Positions 9,649 to 17,808 of a stretch of DNA of 37,489 nucleotides are shown here, piece by piece (the first letter of the stretch is position 1; the number at the start of each line of letters is the position of its first letter). Origin of the DNA: Coleofasciculus sp. LEGE 07092 (GTDB lineage Bacteria; Cyanobacteriota; Cyanobacteriia; Cyanobacteriales; Coleofasciculaceae); the NCBI RefSeq assembly GCF_015207375.1, contig NZ_JADEWY010000062.1:1-37489 (forward strand), given 5' to 3'. Below the pieces are notes generated by a model. The model was not told the origin of the DNA. It did not search any database and saw only the letters and a program-made list of their open reading frames with translations. The position numbers and the translations under genes are program-made.

Positions 9649-9758
9649 AGTGGGTCGTTAAAGTCAAAAGTTCGACTACTATACCATCCAATGTAAATTT
9701 TAACGATGACAAAAATCATTGATCGGAACAGTTAATCCGGTTAAGTATTTAATTTTCG

Positions 9759-9796
9759 CACCCAAAGTCTTTCTGTATCGGCTTGGGTGTGGTTTT
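9759..9796 (+). terminator. Probable terminator after the HHL1-like gene
   Basis: CACCCAAAG at 9759-9767 pairs with CTTGGGTG at 9782-9789 (one bulged A), followed by TGGTTTT. The U tract is weak. It is about 110 bp past the stop codon. Confidence 0.35.
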
Positions 9797-9878
9797 GATG
9801 GAATTAAACTGCCCAACAGCTAACCTGCATCGGCAGTGAATGCCATTTGAGTCTGAATTTTGTCGCTAAATAGTACCC

Positions 9879-11984
9879 ATGACTGCCAATTTAACTGCTA
9901 CTCAGAACCCGCTATTAATCGGTAAAGGACTACCCCCCTTCGACGCCATCGAGCCAGAGCACGTCGTGCCTGCCCTAACCGAACTACTAGCCCAACTAGA
10001 GAAGGAGCTTGAAACCTTAGAAGCAACGGTTACGCCAACTTGGAGTGGTTTGGTGGAACCCCTAGACCGCTTGACAGAATGCCTGAGATGGAGTTGGAGC
10101 ATCGTGGGTCATTTGATGGGTGTCAAAAACAGCCCCGAACTGCGCGAGGCTTACGAAACAGTACAGCCCAACGTCGTGCAATTCATCAACACGCTCAATC
10201 AAAGTCAACCGCTTTATAACGCTTTCAAAGGGCTGCGAGACAAAGAGGAGTGGAGTAGTCTAGAACCCGCGCAAAAGCGAATTGTGGAAGCTGCGATTCG
10301 AGATGCCGAACTCTCTGGTGTGGGACTAGAAGGGGAAAAACGTAATAGGTTCAACCAGATTCAGATGGAGTTGGCAGAACTCAGTACCAAGTTCTCTAAC
10401 AACGTGCTGGATGCAACCAAGGCATTTAGCATGACTCTGACCAATCCAGAAGAAGTGAATGGCTTACCCCCTAGCTTAAAGAGTTTAGCAGCACACCTCT
10501 GCCGGGAAGCTGGGGAAGAAAACGCCACTCCTGAAAAAGGTCCTTGGCGGATTACCTTAGACTATCCCAGTTATGTTCCTTTTATGCAGCACAGCACCCG
10601 TCGGGATTTACGGGAAAAACTCTATAAAGCCTTTATCAGCCGTGCCTCTTCGGGGGATTTAGACAACACCCCCCTCCTGGAGCGGATTTTAGCGCTGCGT
10701 CAGGAGAAAGCTAAACTATTGGGCTTTGAAAGTTATGCCGAATTAAGTCTTGCCAGTAAGATGGCTCCTAATGTTGAAGCTGTGGAGACACTGCTGGAAG
10801 AATTGCGTCGTGTTAGTTACGATGCAGCAGTGAAGGATTTGGAGGCGTTGAAAGTGTTTGCTGCTTCTAAAGGTGCAGAGGCAGCCAGCGACTTGAAGCA
10901 CTGGGACATCAGCTTTTGGTCAGAACGCCAGCGGGAAGAAAAATTTGCCTTTAGCGCTGAAGAACTGCGTCCTTACTTCCCCCTGCCTCAGGTACTGGAT
11001 GGGTTATTTGGACTAGTAAAGCGACTGTTTGGCGTCACTGTCACTCCAGCCGATGGGCAAGCCCCGGTTTGGCATGAAAATGTGCATTATTTCCAAGTGA
11101 CTGACGAGACAGGTACACCCATCGCTTACTTCTATTTAGATCCCTATAGCCGTCCCTCTGAAAAGCGGGGTGGTGCTTGGATGGATGAGTGCATTACTCG
11201 CGCCAGAATTGCTGACAATGGCACGACGACAACCCGCTTACCCGTGGCGTATTTGGTCTGTAACCAAACGCCCCCAGTTGATGGCAAGCCGAGCCTGATG
11301 ACCTTTGGGGAAGTGGAGACACTCTTCCACGAATTCGGTCACGGTTTGCAACACATGCTAACCCAGGTTGATTATCCTGGAGCGGCGGGCATTAATAATG
11401 TGGAATGGGATGCGGTGGAACTGCCCAGCCAGTTTATGGAAAACTGGTGTTATGATCGCCCCACCTTAATGGAAATGGCGAAGCATTATGAAACTGGGGA
11501 ACCCCTGCCGGAGCATTATTATCAGAAGTTGCTGGCAGCACGCACCTACATGAGTGGCAGTGCCATGTTGCGGCAGTTGCACTTTAGTTTTGTGGATATC
11601 GAATTGCACCACCGCTATCAGTCAGGTGGGGAGGAGAGTCCAGCCGATGTCCGTAAGCAGATTGCTAAAACAACTACAGTTTTGCAACCGTTACCGGAAG
11701 ATTCTTTCCTCTGTGCCTTTACCCATATCTTTTCCGGTGGCTATGCCGCCGGCTATTACAGTTACAAATGGGCAGAAGTATTGAGTGCCGATGCCTTTGC
11801 TGCATTTGAAGAGATTGGTTTGGATAATGAGGAGGCTGTTGCCCAAACGGGGAAGCGCTACCGGGATACAGTCTTGGCTTTAGGGGGTGGCGTACCGCCG
11901 ATGGAAGTGTTTAAAACATTCCGGGGACGGGAACCGAGCACTGAACCGTTACTGCGGCATAGTGGGTTGGTTGCGGTGTCCTAG
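9879..11984 (+). CDS. M3-family oligopeptidase (oligopeptidase A type)
   Basis: Zinc metallo-oligopeptidase that degrades short peptides in the cytoplasm, including cleaved signal and transit peptides in related enzymes. The 701-residue length fits the M3A family. The catalytic HEFGH sits at 484-488 in the stretch LFHEFGHGLQHML, with the third ligand Glu expected in the downstream NNVEWDAVELPSQFMENW segment. Other family marks are YFYLDPYSRPSEKRGGAW and the C-terminal FSGGYAAGYYSYKWAEVLS. No signal peptide is seen. The ATG at 9879 gives the usual N terminus. It is followed by a 12069 gene in the same direction but separated by about 80 bp, so co-transcription is possible but not required. Confidence 0.96.
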   Translation: MTANLTATQNPLLIGKGLPPFDAIEPEHVVPALTELLAQLEKELETLEATVTPTWSGLVEPLDRLTECLRWSWSIVGHLMGVKNSPELREAYETVQPNVVQFINTLNQSQPLYNAFKGLRDKEEWSSLEPAQKRIVEAAIRDAELSGVGLEGEKRNRFNQIQMELAELSTKFSNNVLDATKAFSMTLTNPEEVNGLPPSLKSLAAHLCREAGEENATPEKGPWRITLDYPSYVPFMQHSTRRDLREKLYKAFISRASSGDLDNTPLLERILALRQEKAKLLGFESYAELSLASKMAPNVEAVETLLEELRRVSYDAAVKDLEALKVFAASKGAEAASDLKHWDISFWSERQREEKFAFSAEELRPYFPLPQVLDGLFGLVKRLFGVTVTPADGQAPVWHENVHYFQVTDETGTPIAYFYLDPYSRPSEKRGGAWMDECITRARIADNGTTTTRLPVAYLVCNQTPPVDGKPSLMTFGEVETLFHEFGHGLQHMLTQVDYPGAAGINNVEWDAVELPSQFMENWCYDRPTLMEMAKHYETGEPLPEHYYQKLLAARTYMSGSAMLRQLHFSFVDIELHHRYQSGGEESPADVRKQIAKTTTVLQPLPEDSFLCAFTHIFSGGYAAGYYSYKWAEVLSADAFAAFEEIGLDNEEAVAQTGKRYRDTVLALGGGVPPMEVFKTFRGREPSTEPLLRHSGLVAVS

Positions 11985-12068
11985 ATAATGCCTGACGGTC
12001 GTTTGTCGGCAATTCACGGTAAGCTGAGGGTTAGAGTTATCGGTAGGCGTTAATTGTTGGTGCAGTTT

Positions 12069-12509
12069 ATGCGATTTCGAGCTTGGTTAGCTACTGTTAC
12101 GGTTGCTTGTCTTTTTTGGATACTCAGTTGGGTTGTTACTCCCCCGGCTTTAGCCTTAGTTCCGGTTCAACTGTCAGACCTTTCTTACCGTGAATGCCCC
12201 CCAGAGTTGGCAGAAGGGACGGTAATACCAGGTGGGAGTTCTGGTGCTCTAGCCAATTGCTTCATCGTTTACGGAAAAGCCACTAATAAGTCAGGTAAAC
12301 TAGTTCTCAATGCTGACATCTACGGTCGTATCTACGATGCCAACAACAACCCAGCATTACAAAATCGCACCCGGTTAGGTTCCATTGATGAAGTCCCACC
12401 GGGCGTTAGCGATTTTGAACTGAGAATTACTGTTCCTGCTAATCAACCAACACCTCTGAAGCTGAAGCAATTCAAGGCTTCCGGTTTTACAGGCAAAGTC
12501 CGTCGCTGA
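12069..12509 (+). CDS. Secreted hypothetical protein, 146 residues
   Basis: No named family is recognised. An N-terminal signal peptide (WLATVTVACLFWILSWVV, then TPPALA just before the likely cut) directs it to the periplasm or thylakoid lumen. The mature part of about 120 residues has two Cys (in YRECPPEL and ALANCFIVYG) that could pair, and alternating beta-strand patterns (FIVYGKATNKSGKLVLNADI, then a DFELRITVPA strand) resembling a small immunoglobulin-like or FxLYD-type sandwich. The frame extends to a TTG at 12054 and a GTG at 12060; ATG 12069 is chosen because it still keeps the basic n-region. It converges with the YggT gene. Confidence 0.75.
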   Translation: MRFRAWLATVTVACLFWILSWVVTPPALALVPVQLSDLSYRECPPELAEGTVIPGGSSGALANCFIVYGKATNKSGKLVLNADIYGRIYDANNNPALQNRTRLGSIDEVPPGVSDFELRITVPANQPTPLKLKQFKASGFTGKVRR

Positions 12510-12589
12510 AGTAGGGAATAGGATTTTTCCACAATAGACCGACTCAACTGTTGACGGGCAGCCTCTGCCAGTGACTCTTCCAGACAGAG

Positions 12590-12850
12590 TTAAAGGCTGC
12601 CAAACAGTCGAGCCACAATTTGCAGGACGATAATTGCCAGAATGGGAGACAAATCTAAACCCCCGATAGGCGGGATAAAGGAACGAAAAACGTTGAGATA
12701 AGGGTCGGTAATCGGACTCAAGAAAGCAGAAACTTGGTTCATCCATTCAATGGTTGGGAACCAGGTTAACAGGATTCTGACGAAAATGAGCAGTAAATAG
12801 ATATTGATAAAGTTAGCGAGGCTGTTGGTCAGCAGTTCTGTCGCACTCAT
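12590..12850 (-). CDS. YggT-family (Ycf19-like) membrane protein
   Basis: Small integral membrane protein of 86 residues, the normal size for a single YggT repeat. It has two hydrophobic segments: FINIYLLLIFVRILLTWFP at about 13-31 and LDLSPILAIIVLQIVARLFG at the C terminus. Between them sits the family signature SAFLSPITDPYLNVFRSFIP with the PIGG turn. In plastids and cyanobacteria the family has been linked to thylakoid or nucleoid organisation and to division, but the biochemical role is unsettled. It lies 134 bp downstream of the glycine-zipper gene on the same strand, so a shared transcript is possible. Confidence 0.93.
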   Translation of the reverse strand: MSATELLTNSLANFINIYLLLIFVRILLTWFPTIEWMNQVSAFLSPITDPYLNVFRSFIPPIGGLDLSPILAIIVLQIVARLFGSL

Positions 12851-12984
12851 GAATTGAAAATTTTCCTTACTAAACTTCGATGACGGATCAAGCCTTTAAG
12901 TAAGTTTAACGGATATTACGGCACTCCGCCTTACCCCTAGGATGGCAAGAGGCTCAAATTCAAAGGCTGAGTGGGGTTTGCGGC

Positions 12985-13320
12985 TTAAGAATCGAGCGAT
13001 CGCTTCTGCTCTGCAATTTCAGGATTTCCATTAACCGTACCCAATTGCTGGCGCACGTCATCAATTGCCGTATTAAGCTGGGCGATTTTATCTTCCAAGC
13101 TACGACGCGCTGCCTCAATGCTTTCTTCAGCCTTTTGCCGAGACTTTCTGCCTTTGACTGCTTTAGTCTCCGATACACCGGAATTGAGCAAAGACTGTTC
13201 GGTTTCGTTACTTTCACCGTTGCGTTGGGCAGCCACTAGCGCTCCAAGGACTCCACCGACTAATCCGCCCACTACGACTCCAGCGAGAAATCCGCCTGTA
13301 AAACCATCGCGCTGACTCAT
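12985..13320 (-). CDS. Glycine-zipper/coiled-coil membrane-associated protein
   Basis: 111 residues. A Gly-rich hydrophobic helix at 9-30 (GGFLAGVVVGGLVGGVLGAL) is a glycine zipper, similar to YtxH-type proteins. A charged helical segment (RQKAEESIEAARRSLEDKIA, then QLNTAIDDVRQQLG) predicts a coiled coil on the cytoplasmic side. AGAGGA upstream of the ATG is a fair ribosome site. Neighbours: upp upstream and yggT downstream on the same strand, separated by 94 and 134 bp, so grouping is loose. Function unknown; a structural or stress role is only a guess from family resemblance. Confidence 0.8.
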   Translation of the reverse strand: MSQRDGFTGGFLAGVVVGGLVGGVLGALVAAQRNGESNETEQSLLNSGVSETKAVKGRKSRQKAEESIEAARRSLEDKIAQLNTAIDDVRQQLGTVNGNPEIAEQKRSLDS

Positions 13321-13414
13321 TTTTCCTCTCGTACCCGTGATCTAAACGAAACTTTTCTCCAGATTAACGGTTGGTGGACTCTGCTGCCTAGAAAGATAGC
13401 TCCCTACCTCCCTC

Positions 13415-14065
13415 TCACGTCCCAAAGGCGCGATCGCCTGCATCCCCCAATCCTGGCACAATATATCCCTGCTGGTTTAGTTCTTCATCAATGATTGCCG
13501 AATAAATCGTCAAACTCGGATAACTCGCACCCAACTTTTGCAATGCTGGTGGTGCGGCAACAACGCTGATAATCCGTGTTAATGCTGGATCAAGACCCCG
13601 TTTCGCCAATTCTGCCATCGCTAGCATCATTGTGCTACCCGTTGCCAGCATCGGATCGACGATCAAGATTCGTGCGCCTGCCTCAAATTGATTCGGTAAC
13701 TTATTCAGGTAACAGTGAGCTTCTAAGGTTTGCTCGTTGCGTACTAACCCCAGATGGTAAACCGATGCCAGGGGTAACAACGTCTGCGCCCCCTCTAATA
13801 GTGCTAATCCTGCCCGTAGAATCGGCACTACTACCAAGGGAGTTTCTGGATTAACCATTGTCGCTGGACAGGGAGCTAGGGGCGTCTGTACCATAAGGTC
13901 TTCCGTTGGCAACCAGTCACGAATTGCCTCATAAGTTAGCCAGCGTCCCAACTCTGTCATCGCGCTTTTGAACAGGGGCGATGGTGTCGCCGCGTCGCGG
14001 GCAACGCCCAGCCAATGTTTGATCAGAGGATGAGGTGGAACGTAGACACGCAGTTGGGGAGACAT
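13415..14065 (-). CDS. upp: Uracil phosphoribosyltransferase
   Basis: Makes UMP from uracil and PRPP in pyrimidine salvage, in the cytoplasm. The 216-residue length is typical. The PRPP-binding stretch ILIVDPMLATGSTMMLAM is present and the uracil-binding C terminus reads YIVPGLGDAGDRAFGT, as in Upp rather than in PyrR. The N terminus (VYVPPHPLIKHWLGVARDAA) also fits. No uracil permease lies next to it. The gene is divergent from the crtH side; its start codon is about 180 bp from the strong promoter at 14244, which points the other way. Confidence 0.96.
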   Translation of the reverse strand: MSPQLRVYVPPHPLIKHWLGVARDAATPSPLFKSAMTELGRWLTYEAIRDWLPTEDLMVQTPLAPCPATMVNPETPLVVVPILRAGLALLEGAQTLLPLASVYHLGLVRNEQTLEAHCYLNKLPNQFEAGARILIVDPMLATGSTMMLAMAELAKRGLDPALTRIISVVAAPPALQKLGASYPSLTIYSAIIDEELNQQGYIVPGLGDAGDRAFGT

Positions 14066-14243
14066 AACAGGTAACGCAGAGGGGATAACTGAACAATATT
14101 AACGCATAGCCTTTCATTCGTATCCCTTATAAAGGGACAGTATGTCTGGCTGTATTTTATAATCCTTTGTTTTCAGGGACACTGACTCGGAATCCGGGTT
14201 AAATTGCGTTTTCCTTGACTATTGCTATTATTTTTCAATAGTG

Positions 14244-14272
14244 TTGACATAGATTTTCAATAAAGCTATAGT
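14244..14272 (+). promoter_or_regulatory. Strong sigma-70-type promoter
   Basis: TTGACA at 14244-14249, a 17-base spacer and TATAGT at 14267-14272: a perfect -35 and a five-of-six -10. The expected start point is near 14279. A terminator follows after about 30 bases, so it drives either a short free RNA or an attenuated crtH leader. Confidence 0.8.
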
Positions 14273-14278
14273 AACGGT

Positions 14279-14353
14279 CAGTGTTCTCCTCTCATTAAGG
14301 ATCGGTAGGTGGGACGGGTAAGCCAAAGCTTGCCTGTACCCCCACTTTTTTTT
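14279..14353 (+). ncRNA. Candidate ~75-nt small RNA upstream of crtH
   Basis: Bounded by the promoter at 14244-14272 and the terminator at 14309-14353. The unpaired 5' part, about 30 nt, is pyrimidine-rich (GTGTTCTCCTCTCATTAAGG). CUCCUCUC is complementary to Shine-Dalgarno-like GAGAGGAG sequences, so a base-pairing sRNA is plausible. No ORF with a ribosome site fits inside. It does not match the Yfr1 or Yfr2 motifs as I know them. The alternative is premature termination in the crtH 5' leader. Confidence 0.45.
14309..14353 (+). terminator. Intrinsic terminator between promoter and crtH
   Basis: Arm GTGGGACGGGTAAGC at 14309-14323, loop CAAA, arm at 14328-14345 with a three-base bulge and two G-U pairs, followed directly by eight T (14346-14353). 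It is a textbook Rho-independent terminator on the plus strand. Confidence 0.85.
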
Positions 14354-14356
14354 AAG

Positions 14357-14375
14357 GGTTCATGGGGCATGAACC
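14357..14375. promoter_or_regulatory. Perfect 8-bp inverted repeat in the crtH leader
   Basis: GGTTCATG, spacer GGG, CATGAACC, located 58 bp before the crtH ATG and right after the terminator T run. It could be an operator or an RNA hairpin. No known regulator is assigned. Confidence 0.45.
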
Positions 14376-14432
14376 GTCAACCATAAACGCTACACTCAAA
14401 TTTGATCACAAAGTCAAAAAACGCTCACGTTC

Positions 14433-15971
14433 ATGCCTGTTGCTTCCCAACTTCGCTCCTCTACCAATCAATCTCCGACTCGTGAATTTGATGCCATTGT
14501 CATTGGTTCCGGCATTGGAGGACTGGTAGCTGCTACTCAGCTTGCCGCAAAAGGCGCAAAGGTGCTAGTCCTAGAACGCTACCTAATTCCGGGTGGCAGT
14601 GCGGGTTACTTCGAGCGCCAAGGGTATCGATTTGATGTTGGTGCGTCGATGATTTTTGGCTTTGGTACAGACGGAACGACAAATCTGCTCACCAAGGCGC
14701 TTGAGGCAGTGAATGTCAGTCTGGAGACAATGCCGGATTTCGTTCAGATTCACTATCACCTCCCGGAAGGATTAGAGCTGAAAGTTCACCGAGACTATGA
14801 GAAATTCTTGCAAGAACTAATAGCTCAATTTCCCCAGGAAGGACAGGGAATTCGCCAGTTTTACGACGAATGCTGGAAGGTGTTTAACTGCCTGAATGTG
14901 ATGGAGTTGTTGTCTTTGGAGGAAGTCCGGTATCTGAGGCGAGTCTTTTTCCAGCATCCGCTAGCTTGTTTGGGATTGGTGAAGTACTTACCCCAGAATG
15001 CAGGGGATATCGCTCGGAAGTATATCCGTGACCCACAGTTGCTAAAGTTTATTGATATGGAATGTTACTGTTGGTCAGTGGTGCCTGCGGAGCGGACGCC
15101 GATGATTAATGCAGGGATGGTATTTAGCGATCGCCATTATGGAGGCATCAACTATCCTAAGGGGGGTGTGGGGCAAATTGCACAGAAACTGGTAGAGGGA
15201 TTAGAGAAAGCTGGGGGGCAGATTCGGTACCAAGCCAGAGTGACGGAAATTCTCATCGAAAATGGCAAAGCAGTCGGAGTGCAATTAGCCGATGGGAATG
15301 TTTATCAGGCAAAACGAATTATTTCCAATGCCACCCGCTGGGATACCTTTGAGAAATTACTGCCACCTGAACAAATGCCAGCCAGTGAGAAAAAATGGCA
15401 GCAGCGGTATCAGAAGTCACCGAGTTTTTTGAGTTTGCACTTGGGGGTTGAGGCGAGTGTCTTGCCAGTTGGTACAGAGTGCCACCACATTTTGTTAGAA
15501 GACTGGGAGAATATGGAAGATGCAGAGGGGACAATTTTTGTATCGATTCCCACCCTGCTTGACCCGGATTTAGCACCACGAGGGTATCACATTGTTCATA
15601 CCTTTACACCCAGTTGGATGGAGGATTGGCAGGGGTTGTCTGTTAGAGAGTACGAACAGAAGAAAGAAGATACCACAGGGCGAATTATTGAACGACTAGA
15701 AAATATTTTTCCGGGTTTAGATGCAGGATTAGATTACATGGAAGTAGGAACCCCTCGCACTCATCGGCGCTTTTTAGGGCGCGAGGATGGAACCTATGGA
15801 CCAATTCCGAGACGCAAGTTAAGGGGATTACTGGGAATGCCGTTTAATCGAACGGCAATTCCAGGACTTTATTGTGTAGGGGATAGTACGTTTCCTGGAC
15901 AGGGGTTAAATGCGGTGGCGTTTTCGGGATTTGCTTGTGCTCATCGAGTTGCTGTTGATTTGGGATTGTGA
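14433..15971 (+). CDS. crtH: Carotenoid isomerase (prolycopene isomerase)
   Basis: FAD-dependent enzyme that converts poly-cis lycopene to all-trans lycopene in cyanobacterial and plant carotenoid synthesis, at the membrane. The dinucleotide-binding motif [16 protein letters not shown] lies at about 22-38, followed by [20 protein letters not shown], which matches the CrtISO group rather than CrtI desaturases. Further family marks are [26 protein letters not shown] and the C-terminal FAD segment [20 protein letters not shown]. Length 512 is normal. No other carotenoid gene is adjacent. The strong promoter at 14244 is followed by a terminator, so expression of crtH may need read-through or a second, unseen start within the 80-base leader. 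Confidence 0.95.
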   Translation: MPVASQLRSSTNQSPTREFDAIVIGSGIGGLVAATQLAAKGAKVLVLERYLIPGGSAGYFERQGYRFDVGASMIFGFGTDGTTNLLTKALEAVNVSLETMPDFVQIHYHLPEGLELKVHRDYEKFLQELIAQFPQEGQGIRQFYDECWKVFNCLNVMELLSLEEVRYLRRVFFQHPLACLGLVKYLPQNAGDIARKYIRDPQLLKFIDMECYCWSVVPAERTPMINAGMVFSDRHYGGINYPKGGVGQIAQKLVEGLEKAGGQIRYQARVTEILIENGKAVGVQLADGNVYQAKRIISNATRWDTFEKLLPPEQMPASEKKWQQRYQKSPSFLSLHLGVEASVLPVGTECHHILLEDWENMEDAEGTIFVSIPTLLDPDLAPRGYHIVHTFTPSWMEDWQGLSVREYEQKKEDTTGRIIERLENIFPGLDAGLDYMEVGTPRTHRRFLGREDGTYGPIPRRKLRGLLGMPFNRTAIPGLYCVGDSTFPGQGLNAVAFSGFACAHRVAVDLGL

Positions 15972-16022
15972 GTGCTTTGAGAACGATAACTACGCTATTT
16001 CATCAGAGGCTTTCATGATTTT

Positions 16023-16036
16023 TGGAGATGTCTAAT
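16023..16036 (+). repeat. 14-bp core copy of the dispersed repeat
   Basis: TGGAGATGTCTAAT, identical to 16115-16128 and 92 bp from it. Together they flank the non-homologous end of the P450 relic. Confidence 0.6.
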
Positions 16037-16053
16037 GTAATCTAGTAGCTCAC

Positions 16054-16590
16054 TCATGGCTTGGCTTTCTGAAAATTGATATTATACCAGTTTTTTAGGT
16101 CAGAGTTTCTATTCTGGAGATGTCTAATAGTCTCCCAGCGCTGTGGATTAAATGCCTCTGGATCGGGATAGAGTTCACTCATATGATGAGTATGGTAAAG
16201 GCTGACAAATACCTCCGTGCCTGTGGGTAATGCATAATCTCCCAGCTCAGTGGGTTGTGACGTGACACGCCCGTTCCAAGGCACAGGGGACAAAACGCGC
16301 AGACTTTCTTTGACGACTCGATCCAACAACGGCAACTGTTGCAACTGCTCAACGGTTGGAGCTTCACCCTTGAGCACACTTTGCAGTTCATCCAGCATGG
16401 CAACCATATCATCGCGGTAAGACTCTAGGCGCTGTTTATGAAAAGCGGGCATCATGAGTTGACGATGTTGCCGATGCTGCTCACTGTTGACGCCAAATAA
16501 CCCGACGAGAAAATGTTTTAAGGGTTCAGTGCCAAAACCCTTTTTCTTTGTATAATTTACTACCAAAGGGTAAAGCAATTTTAAGACCAT
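16054..16590 (-). pseudogene. Cytochrome P450 remnant
   Basis: A 178-codon frame made of two P450 pieces. Residues 1-72 correspond to the helix B'-C region (VNSEQHRQHRQLMMPAFHKQ). Residues about 73-150 jump straight to the K helix and beyond: LDRVVKESLRVLSPVP with the ExxR pair, then PTGTEVFVSLYHTHHM and the YPDPEAFNPQRW segment. The I helix with its oxygen-activating Thr is missing (roughly 130 residues lost), the first 70-80 residues are absent, and the haem-Cys segment is replaced after RWETI by unrelated residues coming from the dispersed repeat at 16107. It cannot bind haem. Its ATG lies 3 bp from the stop of the Uma2 gene, so it may still be transcribed. Confidence 0.85.
16107..16126 (+). 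repeat. Dispersed 20-bp repeat at the P450 breakpoint
   Basis: TTCTATTCTGGAGATGTCTA, identical over 20 bases to the minus-strand copy at 1825-1844. On the minus strand the P450 homology ends exactly where this repeat begins. Confidence 0.75.
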
Positions 16591-16593
16591 AGC

Positions 16594-17490
16594 TTACAAA
16601 CTACTCACCTGTTCCGTCGATAAGCCCAAAAGTTCTGCGACTTGTACCACCGTCATTCCCGTCGCCAACAGATTTTTGGCAGCTTGCAGCACTTGAGCCT
16701 GAGCCTGCTCTTTAGCTTGTCGTTCTTGCTCTTTCTCTAAACGCTCCTGTTCTGTATCAGTCAATAGCCAATTGCCATCTTCATCACACCACCGCAGCCA
16801 GGAGCTAGAGATGCCCTCAAAGTTACCCTCCCAAAGCCCTAAGCCAATATTTAGATCCGCTAGCCATACTTGGGGATTGCTCTCATTAACCTGCTGTTCT
16901 TGATAGCGTCCTCCGACCCACTGAAAATAGCGCAGTCGCTGCGTTTGGCGGCTATAAACTAGATAGTGAGGCACCCGGAGCTGCTGTTCATACACCGAAA
17001 ACTTAGCCAGGGGACGTTCTGTTTCACTGCTCTGGATAGCTGGTGGCGATGCAGTATCTTCTCCCTCCACTGCATCTTCAGCTCGATAAAACCGCCCCAA
17101 GTCTTCTCGCTCGGTGCCTGAAGACAAAAACTCAATCACCACGTAGGGGTTCTGCCCCTCTTGCCAGGTGACATAACTCCGCCGAAAGTCCTGCCCGTTA
17201 TAAAGCCTGGGGACTCCCACTGCCAGAAACCAGTCGGGTCGCTTATACCACAGCGGATGATGGACATCGTAGTAAAGATTAAGATCGGCTCCAGTGAACC
17301 ATTGATCACGAGGATAAGCTACCAGAGATAAGGTTCGGCTCAGGAGCTGAGGCTGTAAATCATGAAATTCGTCTGGCAATCCTGGTTCTCCTATGTATTC
17401 ACTGGGTAAGTCATACATGGTTGGCAGCGTCTCGCGAGGGGAACGAGGCGGCTCAGTTTGAGGAATGGAGTGTCCAATTGCAAACGTCAT
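16594..17490 (-). CDS. Uma2-family endonuclease-fold protein with C-terminal helical tail
   Basis: Member of the Uma2 (DUF820) restriction-endonuclease-like superfamily, abundant in cyanobacteria and without settled function. The PD-(D/E)xK core is visible as RPDWFLAVGVPRLY, then NPYVVIEFLSSGTEREDLG and VPHYLVYSRQTQRLRYFQW. After about residue 235 an alpha-helical charged tail (ERLEKEQERQAKEQAQAQVL) ends in LLATGMTVVQVAELLGLSTE, a short helix-turn-helix-like element also seen at the end of Rpn-type nucleases. The ATG at 17490 is used; the open frame reaches 17502 only through a TTG. It is divergent from the second Uma2 gene. Its stop is 3 bp before the P450 relic. Confidence 0.88.
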   Translation of the reverse strand: MTFAIGHSIPQTEPPRSPRETLPTMYDLPSEYIGEPGLPDEFHDLQPQLLSRTLSLVAYPRDQWFTGADLNLYYDVHHPLWYKRPDWFLAVGVPRLYNGQDFRRSYVTWQEGQNPYVVIEFLSSGTEREDLGRFYRAEDAVEGEDTASPPAIQSSETERPLAKFSVYEQQLRVPHYLVYSRQTQRLRYFQWVGGRYQEQQVNESNPQVWLADLNIGLGLWEGNFEGISSSWLRWCDEDGNWLLTDTEQERLEKEQERQAKEQAQAQVLQAAKNLLATGMTVVQVAELLGLSTEQVSSL

Positions 17491-17808
17491 GGCAGCGCTC
17501 AATTTTCTATGGTTTCTATTTTATCCAGGCGGGTTGTCTATTGAAGGTATTGGCGCAGAACAGCAGATGTGGAAGGATGCGATCGCTGCGGATTTTTCGG
17601 CTCTCCCGTATTTAGGTAGATAAGTCTAGCTTATACTTCAGCAAAGCTTTACAGTCTAAGGCTTTTAGAACAACATTTGATAGAAAGCTATCAGTATCAG
17701 TAAGAGAGACCGTCTGGGAGTTCTCAAGCGCTATCCTGAAGTAATACCGACACAAAGATTATCGAGAGCAATTGTTGATAGTTTTTATGTATCAATTGGA
17801 GATTACCC
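17491..17808. other. Divergent intergenic region between two Uma2 genes
   Basis: 318 bp carrying one HIP1 octamer near 17580. No ORF, hairpin or consensus promoter stands out. Promoters for both Uma2 genes are expected here. Confidence 0.5.

Noticed and set aside
13045-13315. Plus-strand frames opposite the glycine-zipper gene
   Set aside because: They are shadows of the minus-strand gene, which has the better ribosome site and a sensible protein.
14279-14353. Yfr1 or Yfr2 identity for the candidate sRNA
   Set aside because: Neither the ACUCCUCACAC core of Yfr1 nor GGAAACA of Yfr2 is present.
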